DNA of 64,000 nt, taken from positions 1 to 64,000 of the forward strand of contig CAMVID010000002.1 in the NCBI GenBank assembly GCA_947167445.1, in the 5' to 3' direction. How positions within the stretch are numbered: the first letter of the stretch is position 1; the number at the start of each line of letters is the position of its first letter. Below, in pieces: positions 48,980-58,400 of the stretch. The position numbers were made by a program, and so were the translations under genes. The stretch comes from G11 sp947167445. Its GTDB lineage: Bacteria > Bacillota > Clostridia > Lachnospirales > Lachnospiraceae. The notes under the pieces are model-generated. The model saw only the letters and a program-made list of their open reading frames with translations, searched no databases and had not been told where the DNA came from.

Positions 48980-49912
48980 ATGAAACCGGTTTATATGATT
49001 AACGGATTCTTGGAGAGCGGCAAGACCGAGTTCATCCAGTATACTTTGCAGCAGCCTTACTTCCAGGTTAAGGGAACAACATTGCTGTTCCTTTGCGAAG
49101 AGGGTGAAGTAGAGTACGATGAGCAGATTCTAAAGAACTCAAGAACCGAAATAGAATTAATTGAAAATGAGGAAGACTTCAATCCGGAGCACCTTACAGA
49201 GCTTGAGAAGAAGCATAAACCCGAGAGAATCATAATTGAGTTCAACGGTATGTGGAATCCCAAGAACATTAAGCTGCCCTTCTTCTGGAGCCTCGAGCAG
49301 CAGATTACAACCATCAATGCGGCTACTTTCCCTACCTACTACACCAACATGAAGTCCATGGTGGCTGAGCAGGTACGTAATTCCGAGATGATTATCTTTA
49401 ACCGCTGCGATGGTCTTGATGAGGAGCTGGCTGTTTACAGAAGAAATATCAAAGCTGTAAACCAGAAGGCGGAGATTATTTTTGAGGATGCTCAGGGTGA
49501 GATCAGCACAATCTTCGAGGACGATTTGCCCTTTGATTTAAAGCAGGATGAAATAGATTTAACCGAGGAAGGATACGGAATCTGGTATCTCGATGCCCTT
49601 GATCACCTTGACAGATATGTGGGAAAGAAAATCACATACCTTGCACAGGTTATGATTCCGAAGGATTCACCCAATGGCTATTTTGTTCCCGGCAGACAGG
49701 TAATGACATGCTGTGCCGAGGATATAGCATTCCTTGGTTTTGCCTGCAAATACAACAAGGTTTCCGAGCTTCAGAACAGACAGTGGGTTAAGGTTAAGGC
49801 TGAGGTTAAAAAGGAGTACTGGGAGGACTACAAACAGGTTGGCCCCGTACTTTACGCAATAAGCGTTGAACCCGCCAAAGCTCCCAAGGAAGAAGTCTTA
49901 AGCTTCGTGTAA
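48980..49912 (+). CDS. G3E GTPase-like protein fused to a DUF1980/TIGR03943-like domain
   Basis: A 310-residue protein. The N-terminal half has a P-loop (NGFLESGKTEF, residues 8-18) and an NRCD in IIFNRCDG matching NKxD, but lacks the GCxCC metal motif of the family. The C-terminal part (about residues 210-300), with KKITYLAQVMIPKDSPNGYF, GRQVMTCCAEDIAFLGFAC and WVKVKAEV, looks like the C-terminal domain of DUF1980/TIGR03943 (YcgQ) proteins, normally separate proteins encoded beside COG0523 and permease genes. The fusion is read by eye and needs a profile search. Probably works with the His/Asp-rich GTPase. Confidence 0.7.
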   Translation: MKPVYMINGFLESGKTEFIQYTLQQPYFQVKGTTLLFLCEEGEVEYDEQILKNSRTEIELIENEEDFNPEHLTELEKKHKPERIIIEFNGMWNPKNIKLPFFWSLEQQITTINAATFPTYYTNMKSMVAEQVRNSEMIIFNRCDGLDEELAVYRRNIKAVNQKAEIIFEDAQGEISTIFEDDLPFDLKQDEIDLTEEGYGIWYLDALDHLDRYVGKKITYLAQVMIPKDSPNGYFVPGRQVMTCCAEDIAFLGFACKYNKVSELQNRQWVKVKAEVKKEYWEDYKQVGPVLYAISVEPAKAPKEEVLSFV

Positions 49913-49917
49913 AAGTG

Positions 49918-49964
49918 TAGCGGTAAGAACGTGATTATGATAAAATTAGAACGTATCACCGCTA
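49918..49964. repeat. Inverted repeat upstream of nitroreductase
   Basis: TAGCGGT (49918-49924) and ACCGCTA (49958-49964) face each other across 33 bases, with ACGT on both inner sides and TATGATAAAAT-like sequence in between. It could be an operator over a promoter for the nitroreductase gene or a weak stem after the G3E gene. Confidence 0.4.
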
Positions 49965-49992
49965 TTTGACACGAAAATAAGGAGGGTATCTT

Positions 49993-50532
49993 ATGGAAGC
50001 ACGTGAATGTATTAAGGGAAGAAGAAGTATCAGAAAGTATTCAGACAAGCCTGTAGATAAGGCTTTGATTGAAGAGATAGTGGAGACAGCTTCTTATGCT
50101 CCCAGCTGGAAGCACTCCCAGACCATCAGATATATTGCGGTAACAGGTGAACTTAAACATAAACTTGCCACCGAGTGTTTTACATCATTCCCCGGAAACG
50201 GTGCAATTATCGATCAGGCACCCTGGGTAATTCTTATGACAGGTATTAAGGGCAGAAGCGGACTTGAGAGAGACGGTTCTCCCACCAACAGAAGAGGTGC
50301 CACCTGGCAGATGTACGACGCAGGATGTGCCGGAGAGGCATTTTGCCTTGCGGCATATGAGAAGGGTCTCGGTACTGTTATCATGGGTATCTTTGATGAG
50401 GATTCCATTGTTAAACTTTTGGATATTCCCGATGACAGAGAACTGATTGCAATTACGCCTCTCGGTTACCCCGATGATGCACCGCAGGCTCCCAAGAGAA
50501 AAGCCGTTGAGGAATTGCTGGAATTTAAATAA
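49993..50532 (+). CDS. Nitroreductase-family flavoprotein
   Basis: A 179-residue FMN-dependent oxidoreductase of the small nitroreductase group. The N-terminus RECIKGRRSIRKYSDKPVDKALIEEIVETASYAPSWKHSQ carries the FMN-contacting R-R-S-x-R-x-Y and AP-S motifs; AGCAGEAFCLAAYEKGLGT and ITPLGYPD close the fold. Such enzymes reduce nitro compounds or quinones with NAD(P)H; the physiological substrate is unknown. It begins behind AAGGAGGG and is followed 16 bases later by the PH-like gene. Confidence 0.9.
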   Translation: MEARECIKGRRSIRKYSDKPVDKALIEEIVETASYAPSWKHSQTIRYIAVTGELKHKLATECFTSFPGNGAIIDQAPWVILMTGIKGRSGLERDGSPTNRRGATWQMYDAGCAGEAFCLAAYEKGLGTVIMGIFDEDSIVKLLDIPDDRELIAITPLGYPDDAPQAPKRKAVEELLEFK

Positions 50533-50548
50533 TCAGGAGAACATTTAA

Positions 50549-50956
50549 ATGGAAATCAAGAATGATACACTGGTATACAAAGAAAGAAAACGCTGGCTGT
50601 TTTTGGGCCTGCCTTTCACCTTCACTGTGTACTTCATCAAGGAAGATGTGATAACAACAGATGCAGGTTTCTTTAAGTCCACTGAGAACGACTGCTACAT
50701 GTACAAGGTTCAGGACGTTTCCCTTTCAAGAACTCTTATGCAGAAGATCTTCGGACTTGGAACCGTTACCTGCTACACCGGTGATACCACCAACCCTCAG
50801 CTGGCTCTTAAGAATATCAGAAAGGCCAGAGAGATTAAGGATTATATCCTTAAACAGTCAGAGGCAGCCCGCATCAAGAGAAGAACTCTTAATATGGTGG
50901 ATATCGGAGCCAACGGAGACATTGACGGCGACGGAATACCGGATATTGATAATTAA
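50549..50956 (+). CDS. Small PH-domain-like protein with EF-hand-like C-terminus
   Basis: A 135-residue soluble protein. Residues about 8-100 resemble a bacterial PH domain of the YdbS/bPH_2 type: KRWLFLGLPFTFTVYFIKEDVITTDAGFF, YKVQDVSLSRTLMQKIFGLGTVTCYT (the 'DI..V.L.R....R.FG.G.V' pattern) and IRKAREIKDYIL. The last 15 residues read NGDIDGDGIPDIDN, an EF-hand/dockerin-type calcium loop (D-x-D-x-D-G-x-x-D). The role is unknown; a homologous PH-like fold often binds membranes or partners. It sits between nitroreductase and FolC-like genes. Confidence 0.62.
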   Translation: MEIKNDTLVYKERKRWLFLGLPFTFTVYFIKEDVITTDAGFFKSTENDCYMYKVQDVSLSRTLMQKIFGLGTVTCYTGDTTNPQLALKNIRKAREIKDYILKQSEAARIKRRTLNMVDIGANGDIDGDGIPDIDN

Positions 50957-50972
50957 TTAAGGAGCCTGTCCC

Positions 50973-51671
50973 TTGAAAGAGATTACAATAAGTGCAGGAC
51001 AATCACTTACATACGCAATAGAACTTTTAAATGCCGCCGGTATTAAATCGGGGGCATTTATGCCATATTGGAAGAAGGATCCCCGAAACGGAATTCTCAT
51101 TAAAGGAAAGCCCATCTCCAAAAAGGACTTTGAGGCTGCAGAGAGGGCAGATGTGGATTTTGCCAGAAACTACTGCCAGTCCAAGGACTGTGAAGTTTTC
51201 CTGGTGGGAGTAAACGGTGGAGAGGATGATGCCTTAAGAGCTCTTGGTGACTACAAGTTTACCGAGAAGCAGATCATTAAGGCAAAAACCAATACTTCTA
51301 CATTGTACGGAACCGGGAAGTATTCCCCAAAGGAAAGAAGTATTGAGGGCTTTGTAATTAACGCTTCTCAGGCAAAGGATTTCTTAAACGCAGTGGGAAA
51401 GCGCCATGGCGGAAAGCCCAAGGTATTTGTTGCAGGTTTTTTGGATAGCGTAGATTACATGGATTTTGCAGACGAACTGTTTGAAGGTGCCTTCCAGATA
51501 TTAACCTGCAAGCTCCCCTTTCATGCAGATTCGGTATCGGCCTATGAGCTTGCCTGCAATCTAAGAGAAATTAATCCAGGCGTGACGGAAACCGGATCGC
51601 CGGAAGAGGCCATGGAACTGGCTTCTTTGCTTGCTTCAGACAAGGGATTAATCTTAAAAATCAATCTTTAG
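50973..51671 (+). CDS. Miniature degenerate FolC/Mur-ligase-like protein
   Basis: A 232-residue protein starting at TTG, with AAGGAG 8 bases upstream. By eye it follows folylpolyglutamate synthase: ISAGQSLTYAIELLNAAGIKSGAF occupies the place of the FolC P-loop and first helix (GTNGKGS lost), NGILIKGKPISKKDFEAAERA matches the R-I-x-I-N-G-x-x-I segment, EVFLVGVNGGEDDA the VEVGLGG segment, and FVAGFLDSVDYMDFADELFEGAF the C-terminal domain start (G-x-L-x-D-x-D-Y). The central part is largely missing (FolC is about 420 residues). It should not be an ATP-dependent ligase. Alternative: an unrelated unknown protein. Confidence 0.55.
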   Translation: MKEITISAGQSLTYAIELLNAAGIKSGAFMPYWKKDPRNGILIKGKPISKKDFEAAERADVDFARNYCQSKDCEVFLVGVNGGEDDALRALGDYKFTEKQIIKAKTNTSTLYGTGKYSPKERSIEGFVINASQAKDFLNAVGKRHGGKPKVFVAGFLDSVDYMDFADELFEGAFQILTCKLPFHADSVSAYELACNLREINPGVTETGSPEEAMELASLLASDKGLILKINL

Positions 51672-51710
51672 AATCCCGATTTTGTTTCGTTAAAATATTT
51701 TAGAAAATCA

Positions 51711-51739
51711 AAAGCCCTGGAGGGGAGCTCCAGGGCTTT
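51711..51739. terminator. Bidirectional terminator between convergent genes
   Basis: Perfect 12-bp stem AAAGCCCTGGAG / CTCCAGGGCTTT with loop GGGAG. T-rich sequence follows on both strands. It lies between the plus-strand FolC-like gene and the minus-strand 761-residue gene. The further 130 bases to 51870 are AT-rich with a small palindrome GCTAATTAGC and nothing else recognised. Confidence 0.8.
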
Positions 51740-51870
51740 CGATTGTGTAAAAGGGGAATTCTTCCGGAATTGCTAATTAGCAGTCTTGCTCTCACAAGAC
51801 AATTGTAATTATAATTCATAACGAAACAACGAACTATAAGAATATTGCGTTTTTTTATCAAAATATTGAA

Positions 51871-54156
51871 CTATCTTTCAAGATATTCCCATTCTTTCTC
51901 AAGTTCCTCAGGGAAGGGTATACCTGCGTTTGAAAGCTTCTGCCTGATGACCTCATATTTGTGCTTAACCTGGGACATCTGATGGTTATAGCGTTCAAAG
52001 AGAGGCTGGAACTGAGGATTGGATGAAAGACGCTCTCTTATATCCTTTCTGAAAGGACAGTACTTGGCAACAATGGCTCTTGAAACCTTGTTTAATCTCG
52101 GTGAGCCTGCTGATTCATACATAATCCATGAAAGGTAATCAAGAAGGAACATCTCCTTGTAATTGTTCTTTGCACGAACAAGGTTATTTTTAATTTTCTC
52201 CTTTGCATCTGCGGAGAGGTCGTTGTTTTTGCGATAGAACTGTACATAGTCAAAGTACTCACTGGTAAGTGAAGGGTCTGAGAGGTCGTTCCATCTTGCA
52301 CCCTGAATACGCTTGCACATTTCCCAACGGTACTCGCCGGTCATTCTAAGAATAGCGGGCTTTAATTCGCCAAGTAGGAAGATGGGAAGCATCATACGGC
52401 AGGGAGTGCTTCTTTTCTTGGCTTCGATTTCCTGCCACATGGCGCCTCTGACACCAACGTTGGGAAGAAGAATGAAGTCGGGAAGAACATCGATGTGTAC
52501 AAAGTCCTTGTTAAGCCCAATCTTGGGATTGGAGTAGAGGATTTCTCTTGCGTAAGCGGAGTAGTCCACACTCAAAACGTAATCCGTTACCTCTTTAACC
52601 TTGTCATGTTCCACTATGGATTTGGACAGTGAAGCGGGTACGTTGTGGCTTGAGAAGATAGGACAGTATGTACTGATACGTCCGTAGGTAATCTTGTTTA
52701 CGGAAGGGAATACATTCTCAAGCTCATATTCAACCTTCTTAAGCTGATTCTCAAGAAGCTCACGCTCCTCGGCAGCGGTTATCTTGTTGCTTACCTTAAG
52801 GGCGTGGATGCTGTCTGTATAATCCTGCTCGAACTCGTTTCTTGAGGGCTCTTTCTTGCCCTGATAAATCGCGCAAAGCCAGTCGAAGAAAGGATAAACG
52901 TTGGAATCATCATCTGCCTTGTGAACAGCGGCAATCTTATAAAGCTGAACCGCCATATCTCTGCCTGCAACGGCTTCATCCATGTATCCGAAGTATAAGA
53001 ACATCTTGACTACAACGGGAACGTTGGGATCTGTAACGGCCTTCTTGGCACAGAATGAATAAATCTGGTTGAAGGCAGATGAGATAGCACGGCATATTTT
53101 TCTGGCATTATCATCTGTTGAAGCTCTGTCGGGAAGTTTCTCGAAGGCTCTGACATTCTCAAATACGGCATCCTTGTCAGCAAGAGGAATTCCTGAGTAG
53201 TTAAGGATGGCCTGAAGTGAGTTGGCGATACCTTCCTCAGCTTCGGCATTGGAAATTGAACTTGCATTATCCACATCAGAATCGGAAATTCCCACAGGCA
53301 AAGGCCCGCCTGAAAGGGAAGCAATAGTGAGATCCATTTGCTTGCAGGCATCGTCGAAAAGATCCTGTTCCATACATGGATCGGATTCCAAGGATGTGAG
53401 TGAAAATCTTAAGTTGTTAAGCAGGTCATCAAGCTCCGGCGTCATTGAAGAAAACTTGCCGGCGGTGTTCAAAACCAGGTTAACAAGTCCTGTTCCCTCG
53501 GTACTCATATAACAGGAAATCAGGCGCATATGATAGGCTTCAAGTTCTTCGAAACTCTTGACGATGAAGGTGGAATCATATGCAAGGTGATATACGAAAG
53601 CGGAAGCAGTCCAGGCATTCTTGGCTACTTCCTGTAAAAGTACGCAGTTGGGATCCTGAAGGAACTGATCATAGAAAGCGGTAATTGCTATGTCTGCAGG
53701 ACGGAAAGGAGGATTCAGATCCACCATGTCTTCGGGTTCCTGTGGAGCAGAGCCCATGTTCTTACAGACTGTGGCATACTGCTCATAGTCGTTCTTTAAG
53801 GAATTATACAAAGTGTCCACCTCATAGAACTGCATCTCGTAGTCCTTTGAGAGGGCATTAAACTGTTTCAGTGCAATGGAAAACAAAGCCTTGGCGATAC
53901 TGGGCTTTGCAGTAATCTGAGTCTGAAGAGAAGTGATATCGGGGATGGCCAGGGTCTGAAGAGTTACATCCGTAACTGCCTCATATGTAAAAGAAGGCTC
54001 AGGTAAAAACAGCTCCAAAGCTCCAAGCATTCCACCTTTTTCAATGCTTGTGGAACCGCCTGAGTAGGCCATGTTCACTGTACCTGCAGCCACCTGGTAT
54101 ATGGTCTTATTATCGGACTGGAAAGTATCCCCAGCCTTGAAAGTTAATGTTGCCAT
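51871..54156 (-). CDS. Large protein with cyclic-nucleotide-binding-like N-terminus
   Basis: A 761-residue protein with no signal peptide or membrane helix. Residues 1-105 resemble the cNMP-binding jelly roll (FKAGDTFQSDNKTIYQVAAGTVNM, GGMLGALELFLPEPS, AVTDVTLQTLAI), although the phosphate-binding RSA motif is not evident. The rest is long and helical; near the C-terminus a conserved-looking block has LPDFILLPNVGVRGAMWQEIE, RMTGEYRWEMCKRIQGARWNDLSDPSLTSEY. I recognise no named family for it. It lies alone, divergent from an unknown protein. GGGGG lies 7 bases before its start, and its promoter is strong. Confidence 0.65.
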   Translation of the reverse strand: MATLTFKAGDTFQSDNKTIYQVAAGTVNMAYSGGSTSIEKGGMLGALELFLPEPSFTYEAVTDVTLQTLAIPDITSLQTQITAKPSIAKALFSIALKQFNALSKDYEMQFYEVDTLYNSLKNDYEQYATVCKNMGSAPQEPEDMVDLNPPFRPADIAITAFYDQFLQDPNCVLLQEVAKNAWTASAFVYHLAYDSTFIVKSFEELEAYHMRLISCYMSTEGTGLVNLVLNTAGKFSSMTPELDDLLNNLRFSLTSLESDPCMEQDLFDDACKQMDLTIASLSGGPLPVGISDSDVDNASSISNAEAEEGIANSLQAILNYSGIPLADKDAVFENVRAFEKLPDRASTDDNARKICRAISSAFNQIYSFCAKKAVTDPNVPVVVKMFLYFGYMDEAVAGRDMAVQLYKIAAVHKADDDSNVYPFFDWLCAIYQGKKEPSRNEFEQDYTDSIHALKVSNKITAAEERELLENQLKKVEYELENVFPSVNKITYGRISTYCPIFSSHNVPASLSKSIVEHDKVKEVTDYVLSVDYSAYAREILYSNPKIGLNKDFVHIDVLPDFILLPNVGVRGAMWQEIEAKKRSTPCRMMLPIFLLGELKPAILRMTGEYRWEMCKRIQGARWNDLSDPSLTSEYFDYVQFYRKNNDLSADAKEKIKNNLVRAKNNYKEMFLLDYLSWIMYESAGSPRLNKVSRAIVAKYCPFRKDIRERLSSNPQFQPLFERYNHQMSQVKHKYEVIRQKLSNAGIPFPEELEKEWEYLER

Positions 54157-54195
54157 ACAAAAACCCCCGAAAAAATAAAATTGTTATACATTTCG

Positions 54196-54224
54196 ATTAT
54201 ACCCTTTGGATATTTTAAATTCAA
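54196..54224 (-). promoter_or_regulatory. Promoter of the 761-residue protein gene
   Basis: On the minus strand TTGAAT (plus 54219-54224), a 17-base spacer and a perfect TATAAT (plus 54196-54201). The transcription start would be near 54189, giving a leader of about 30 bases. Confidence 0.7.
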
Positions 54225-54233
54225 TGATTCTAA

Positions 54234-54261
54234 TTGCTTTCCTACGAAAATATGATAAAAT
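54234..54261 (+). promoter_or_regulatory. Promoter of the divergent 155-residue protein gene
   Basis: TTGCTT (54234-54239), 16-base spacer and an extended -10 TGA-TAAAAT (hexamer 54256-54261). It is back to back with the minus-strand promoter; the two -35 boxes are 9 bases apart, so the genes may be co-regulated. Confidence 0.5.
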
Positions 54262-54306
54262 ATCATTGTGATTGCGGAAAACGTGTCATATTGGGAGGTA
54301 ACATAC

Positions 54307-54774
54307 GTGTCAGAACAGCTTAGCAAAGAGGAATTTGTAGCCAAATATAAGGGCATTATCGAACCCATGATGCGCTACATGCCGTGGCTCCTTAAAGCAT
54401 CCGGAAATACTGTAAATGCCATATACGGAGACGACGGAATAGCTAGCAATTCCCTGGCTTTCCCTGTGTATGACTCCAACCTTATGAGCTTTGTTAAGGA
54501 AATGGGTAAGACCCCTTTGATGGACAGAAATTACCCCTATGTATACTCAAAGTATCGACTGAAGAATGCCGAAGATGAACTTCGTGCCATTTCTGAAGTT
54601 ACAATAACTGACATTAATGTCTTAAATGGAATTCTTTCCAAGTATGTCATGGGAGGAAGAACCAAAGCCAGTCTCTGGAATGAGGGTGTTAAGAACGGTG
54701 TTTTCCTTAAGCTTCTTGAGAAATACAAAGAACTTCTGGAATACTGGGACGGCACCACAATGAGAGACTATTGA
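54307..54774 (+). CDS. Conserved-looking hypothetical protein
   Basis: A 155-residue soluble protein that I do not recognise. It starts at GTG with GGAGG 8 bases upstream; an in-frame GTG at 54268 lacks a site and lies almost on the promoter. It appears to be all-helical with aromatic residues (MMRYMPWLLKASGNTVNAIYGDD near the start; GVFLKLLEKYKELLEYWD near the end). It is divergent from the 761-residue gene and ends 29 bases before the TetR gene, so the regulator may control both. Confidence 0.65.
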   Translation: MSEQLSKEEFVAKYKGIIEPMMRYMPWLLKASGNTVNAIYGDDGIASNSLAFPVYDSNLMSFVKEMGKTPLMDRNYPYVYSKYRLKNAEDELRAISEVTITDINVLNGILSKYVMGGRTKASLWNEGVKNGVFLKLLEKYKELLEYWDGTTMRDY

Positions 54775-54803
54775 TAAAAAGAAAATGTAATTGGGAGTTG
54801 GCA

Positions 54804-55388
54804 ATGGGAGAGAAATCACAGAATAAGCGTAAGTACATTTTGGAGACAGCAAGAAAAGTATTCCTTGAAAAGGGATACAAGAACGTCACCATGAAGGACA
54901 TTGTTGAGGCCTGCGATATAAGCCGTGGAGGTCTTTATTTGTATTTTTCAAGTACAAGGGAGATATTCCTCGAGGTATTGAAGCTTGAGGCCAATGATGA
55001 CGACGACGTTTTCGGAAGCAACATTTCTGAGGACGCTACGGCTGCCGACATTCTCGCGCTTTTCCTTAAGGAGCAGAAAAAGGAGCTCCTTCGTAAGAAC
55101 AATAATCTTGCCATGGCCACGTATGAATTTTTCTTCGCGGAAGATATGCCTAAGAAGGACAACTTCTTAAAGCATCAGTTTGACTCTGCGGTGAAAATAA
55201 TAGAGAAGCTTATCGAAGCCGGTGTTGAGAGCGGCGAGTTTTACTGTGATGACTGCTCCGGGGCGGCCCGTAATATAATGTTTGTGTTGGAAGGTCTTAA
55301 AGTCACTTCCCAGACTATCGGCATCACGCAAGAGAGCGTGGATAGGGAATTACTTTATATCATGCGAGGCCTTGCAGCGGACGAATAA
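54804..55388 (+). CDS. TetR-family transcriptional regulator
   Basis: A 194-residue repressor. The N-terminal HTH is clear: KRKYILETARKVFLEKGYKNVTMKDIVEACDISRGGLYLYF (recognition helix ISRGGLYLYF, residues about 38-50). The C-terminal ligand domain resembles the YxaF/TetR_C group. The ATG at 54804 follows GGGAG by 6 bases; the upstream in-frame ATG at 54771 overlaps the previous gene and lacks homology. Ligand and targets are unknown; the adjacent unknown gene pair is the obvious candidate. Confidence 0.9.
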   Translation: MGEKSQNKRKYILETARKVFLEKGYKNVTMKDIVEACDISRGGLYLYFSSTREIFLEVLKLEANDDDDVFGSNISEDATAADILALFLKEQKKELLRKNNNLAMATYEFFFAEDMPKKDNFLKHQFDSAVKIIEKLIEAGVESGEFYCDDCSGAARNIMFVLEGLKVTSQTIGITQESVDRELLYIMRGLAADE

Positions 55389-55397
55389 AGAATAATT

Positions 55398-55434
55398 AAA
55401 GCTTTGGACTTCGTATAAGTCCAAAGCTTTTCTT
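55398..55434 (+). terminator. Rho-independent terminator after the TetR gene
   Basis: Perfect 14-bp stem AAAGCTTTGGACTT / AAGTCCAAAGCTTT with loop CGTAT, followed by TCTTGGTTT. It lies between the TetR gene and purL. Confidence 0.8.
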
Positions 55435-55468
55435 GGTTTAGATGTTAATTAATATATGGAGGATAGGA

Positions 55469-58400
55469 ATGTCTAAAGTAACACGAATCTATGTTGAAAA
55501 AAAGCAGCCTTTCGCCGTTAAGGCCAAGGAGCTGAAGGAGGAGATTAAGGGATATCTCGGAATCCTTGGAGTTAAGAATGTCAGAGTCTTAATCAGATAT
55601 GACGTTGAGAACCTTTCCGAAGAAACCTTAAAAACCGCTCTTACGGCTGTCTTTTCTGAGCCTCCGGTAGACGATTACTACCTTGAGGACTTTGACAGAG
55701 ATGCAAATGCAAGAGTGTTCGGAGTTGAGTATCTGCCCGGACAGTTCGACCAGAGAGCCGACTCTGCGGTTCAGTGCGTGAAGTTTTTGAAGGAGGATGA
55801 GGAGCCTGTTATCAAAACCGCCACCACCTACTGCTTAACCGGAGATATTACAGATGAGGAGTTTGAGAGAATCAAGGCTTACTGTATCAACCCCGTTGAT
55901 TCAAGAGAAACCGGAATGGTTAAGCCTGAGACTCTTGTTACAGTCTATGATGAGCCCGATGATGTGAAGGTATTCGACGGCTTTATTTCCCTTGATGATG
56001 AGGGACTTAACAAGCTTTATGATTCCCTTGGCCTTGCCATGACCATCAAGGACTTCAGACATATAAGAAATTACTTTGAGAATGAAGAGCACAGAGATCC
56101 CACCATGACAGAGATCAGAGTACTTGATACTTACTGGTCGGATCACTGCAGACACACAACTTTTTCAACAGAGCTTAAGGATATTTCCTTTGCTGACGGA
56201 TATTACAGAACCCCCATTGAGACCAGCTACCAGAGCTATCTTGATACCAGGGAGGAGATTTATAAGGACAGAGACGACAAGTACGTTTGCCTTATGGACC
56301 TTGCCCTTATGGGAATGAAGAAACTTCGAAGCGAAGGCAAGCTTGAGGATATGGAAGTATCCGATGAAATCAACGCCTGCTCCGTTATTGTTCCTGTGGA
56401 GATGGAATACAATGGCGAGAAGACAACAGAGGAGTGGCTTGTGTTTTTCAAAAACGAAACCCACAACCATCCGACGGAAATCGAACCCTTCGGTGGAGCT
56501 GCCACATGTCTTGGCGGTGCCATCAGAGATCCCTTGTCAGGAAGAGGATATGTTTATCAGGCAATGAGAGTTACCGGTGCGGCAGATCCTACCGTGCCTG
56601 TATCTGAGACAATAAAGGGTAAGCTTCCCCAGAAGAAGCTGGTTAAATCTGCAGCCGCAGGTTACTCATCCTACGGCAACCAGATCGGCCTTGCAACCGG
56701 CCTTGTAAAAGAGATTTATCATCCCGGTTATGTGGCTAAGAGAATGGAAATCGGCGCCGTTATGGGTGCTGCTCCCAGAGAGAACGTTAAGAGACTTAAC
56801 TCCGATCCCGGAGATATCATTATCCTTCTTGGCGGAAGAACAGGTCGTGACGGCTGCGGCGGTGCAACCGGTTCTTCAAAGGTTCACACAGAAAGTTCCA
56901 TCGAAACCTGCGGAGCTGAGGTACAGAAGGGTAACGCGCCTACAGAGCGTAAGATTCAGAGAATGTTCAGACGCCCTGAGGTCAGCAGACTCATTAAGAA
57001 ATGTAACGACTTCGGTGCCGGCGGCGTATCCGTTGCCATCGGTGAACTGGCAGACGGCCTTACCGTTGATCTTGACAAGGTTCCCAAGAAGTATGCGGGC
57101 CTTGACGGAACTGAGCTTGCAATTTCCGAATCCCAGGAGAGAATGGCAGTTGTAGTTGCCCCCGAGGATGTTAAGGAATTCCTTTCCTATGCTGACGAGG
57201 AGAACCTTGAGGCAGTTGAGGTTGCCACAGTTACTGAGGAGAAGAGACTTGTTCTTAACTGGAGAGGAAAGAGCATTGTTAACCTTTCAAGAGCATTCCT
57301 TGATACAAACGGAGCTCACCAGGAAACTTCCGTAAGAGTTCAGATTCCCGATGAGAACGACAATTACTTTAAGAAATATGCCTCTGACGCAGTCAGCCAG
57401 GCAATTCATAACAATGATGTTAAGGCGGCATGGCTGAATCTCCTTTCAGACCTTAATGTATGCTCACAAAAAGGTCTTGTTGAGATGTTTGACTCATCAA
57501 TCGGAGCAGGTACAGTCACAATGCCTTACGGTGGAAAGTATCAGCTTACAGAGACTCAGTCCATGATAGCCAAGCTTCCCACTCTTAAGGGCAAGACAGA
57601 CACCGTAACCATGATGAGTTACGGCTTTGACCCTTACCTTTCATCCTGGAGCCCCTACCATGGAGCTGTTTATGCAGTGCTTGAGTCCATGGCCAAGATT
57701 GTGGCATCCGGCGGTGACCATAAGAAGATAAGATTTACATTCCAGGAGTACTTTAAGAGAATGACCTCCGATTCCACAAGATGGAGTCAGCCTTTTACCG
57801 CACTTCTCGGTGCATATGATGCTCAGGTTGGCTTCGGCCTTCCTTCCATCGGCGGAAAGGATTCAATGTCCGGAACCTTCAATGATCTGGATGTTCCTCC
57901 CACACTTGTTTCCTTCGCAGTTGATATCGCAAAGGGAGAGGACATCGTAACTCCCGAGTTTAAGAACGCAGGGGACAGAATCATTCGTCTTTCCATCGAC
58001 AAGGATGAGTACGATATTCCCAACTACGCGCATGTAGACGAGCTTTACAGCCTCGTTCATGAGATGGTTCTTAACGGAATGGTAAAATCAGCATACGCTC
58101 TTGATTCGAAAGGCGTAGCAAGCGCAATCTCAAAGATGGCATTCGGTAATAAGCTTGGCGTGACCATTGACGATGAGGTTACATATGAGGAACTCTTCGG
58201 AAACGGACTTGGAGACCTGGTGCTTGAGATTACCGATGCTGCAGTTACATTCCTTAAGGAAAAAGAGGTAGATTATCTCCTTATCGGCGAAGTCAGCGAG
58301 ACATCAACAATTACATATAAGAACATGATTCTCTCAATTGAGGATGCCATCAAAGCATGGAAAGCACCTCTTGAGAAAATCTTCCCCACAAAGAAGTCTG

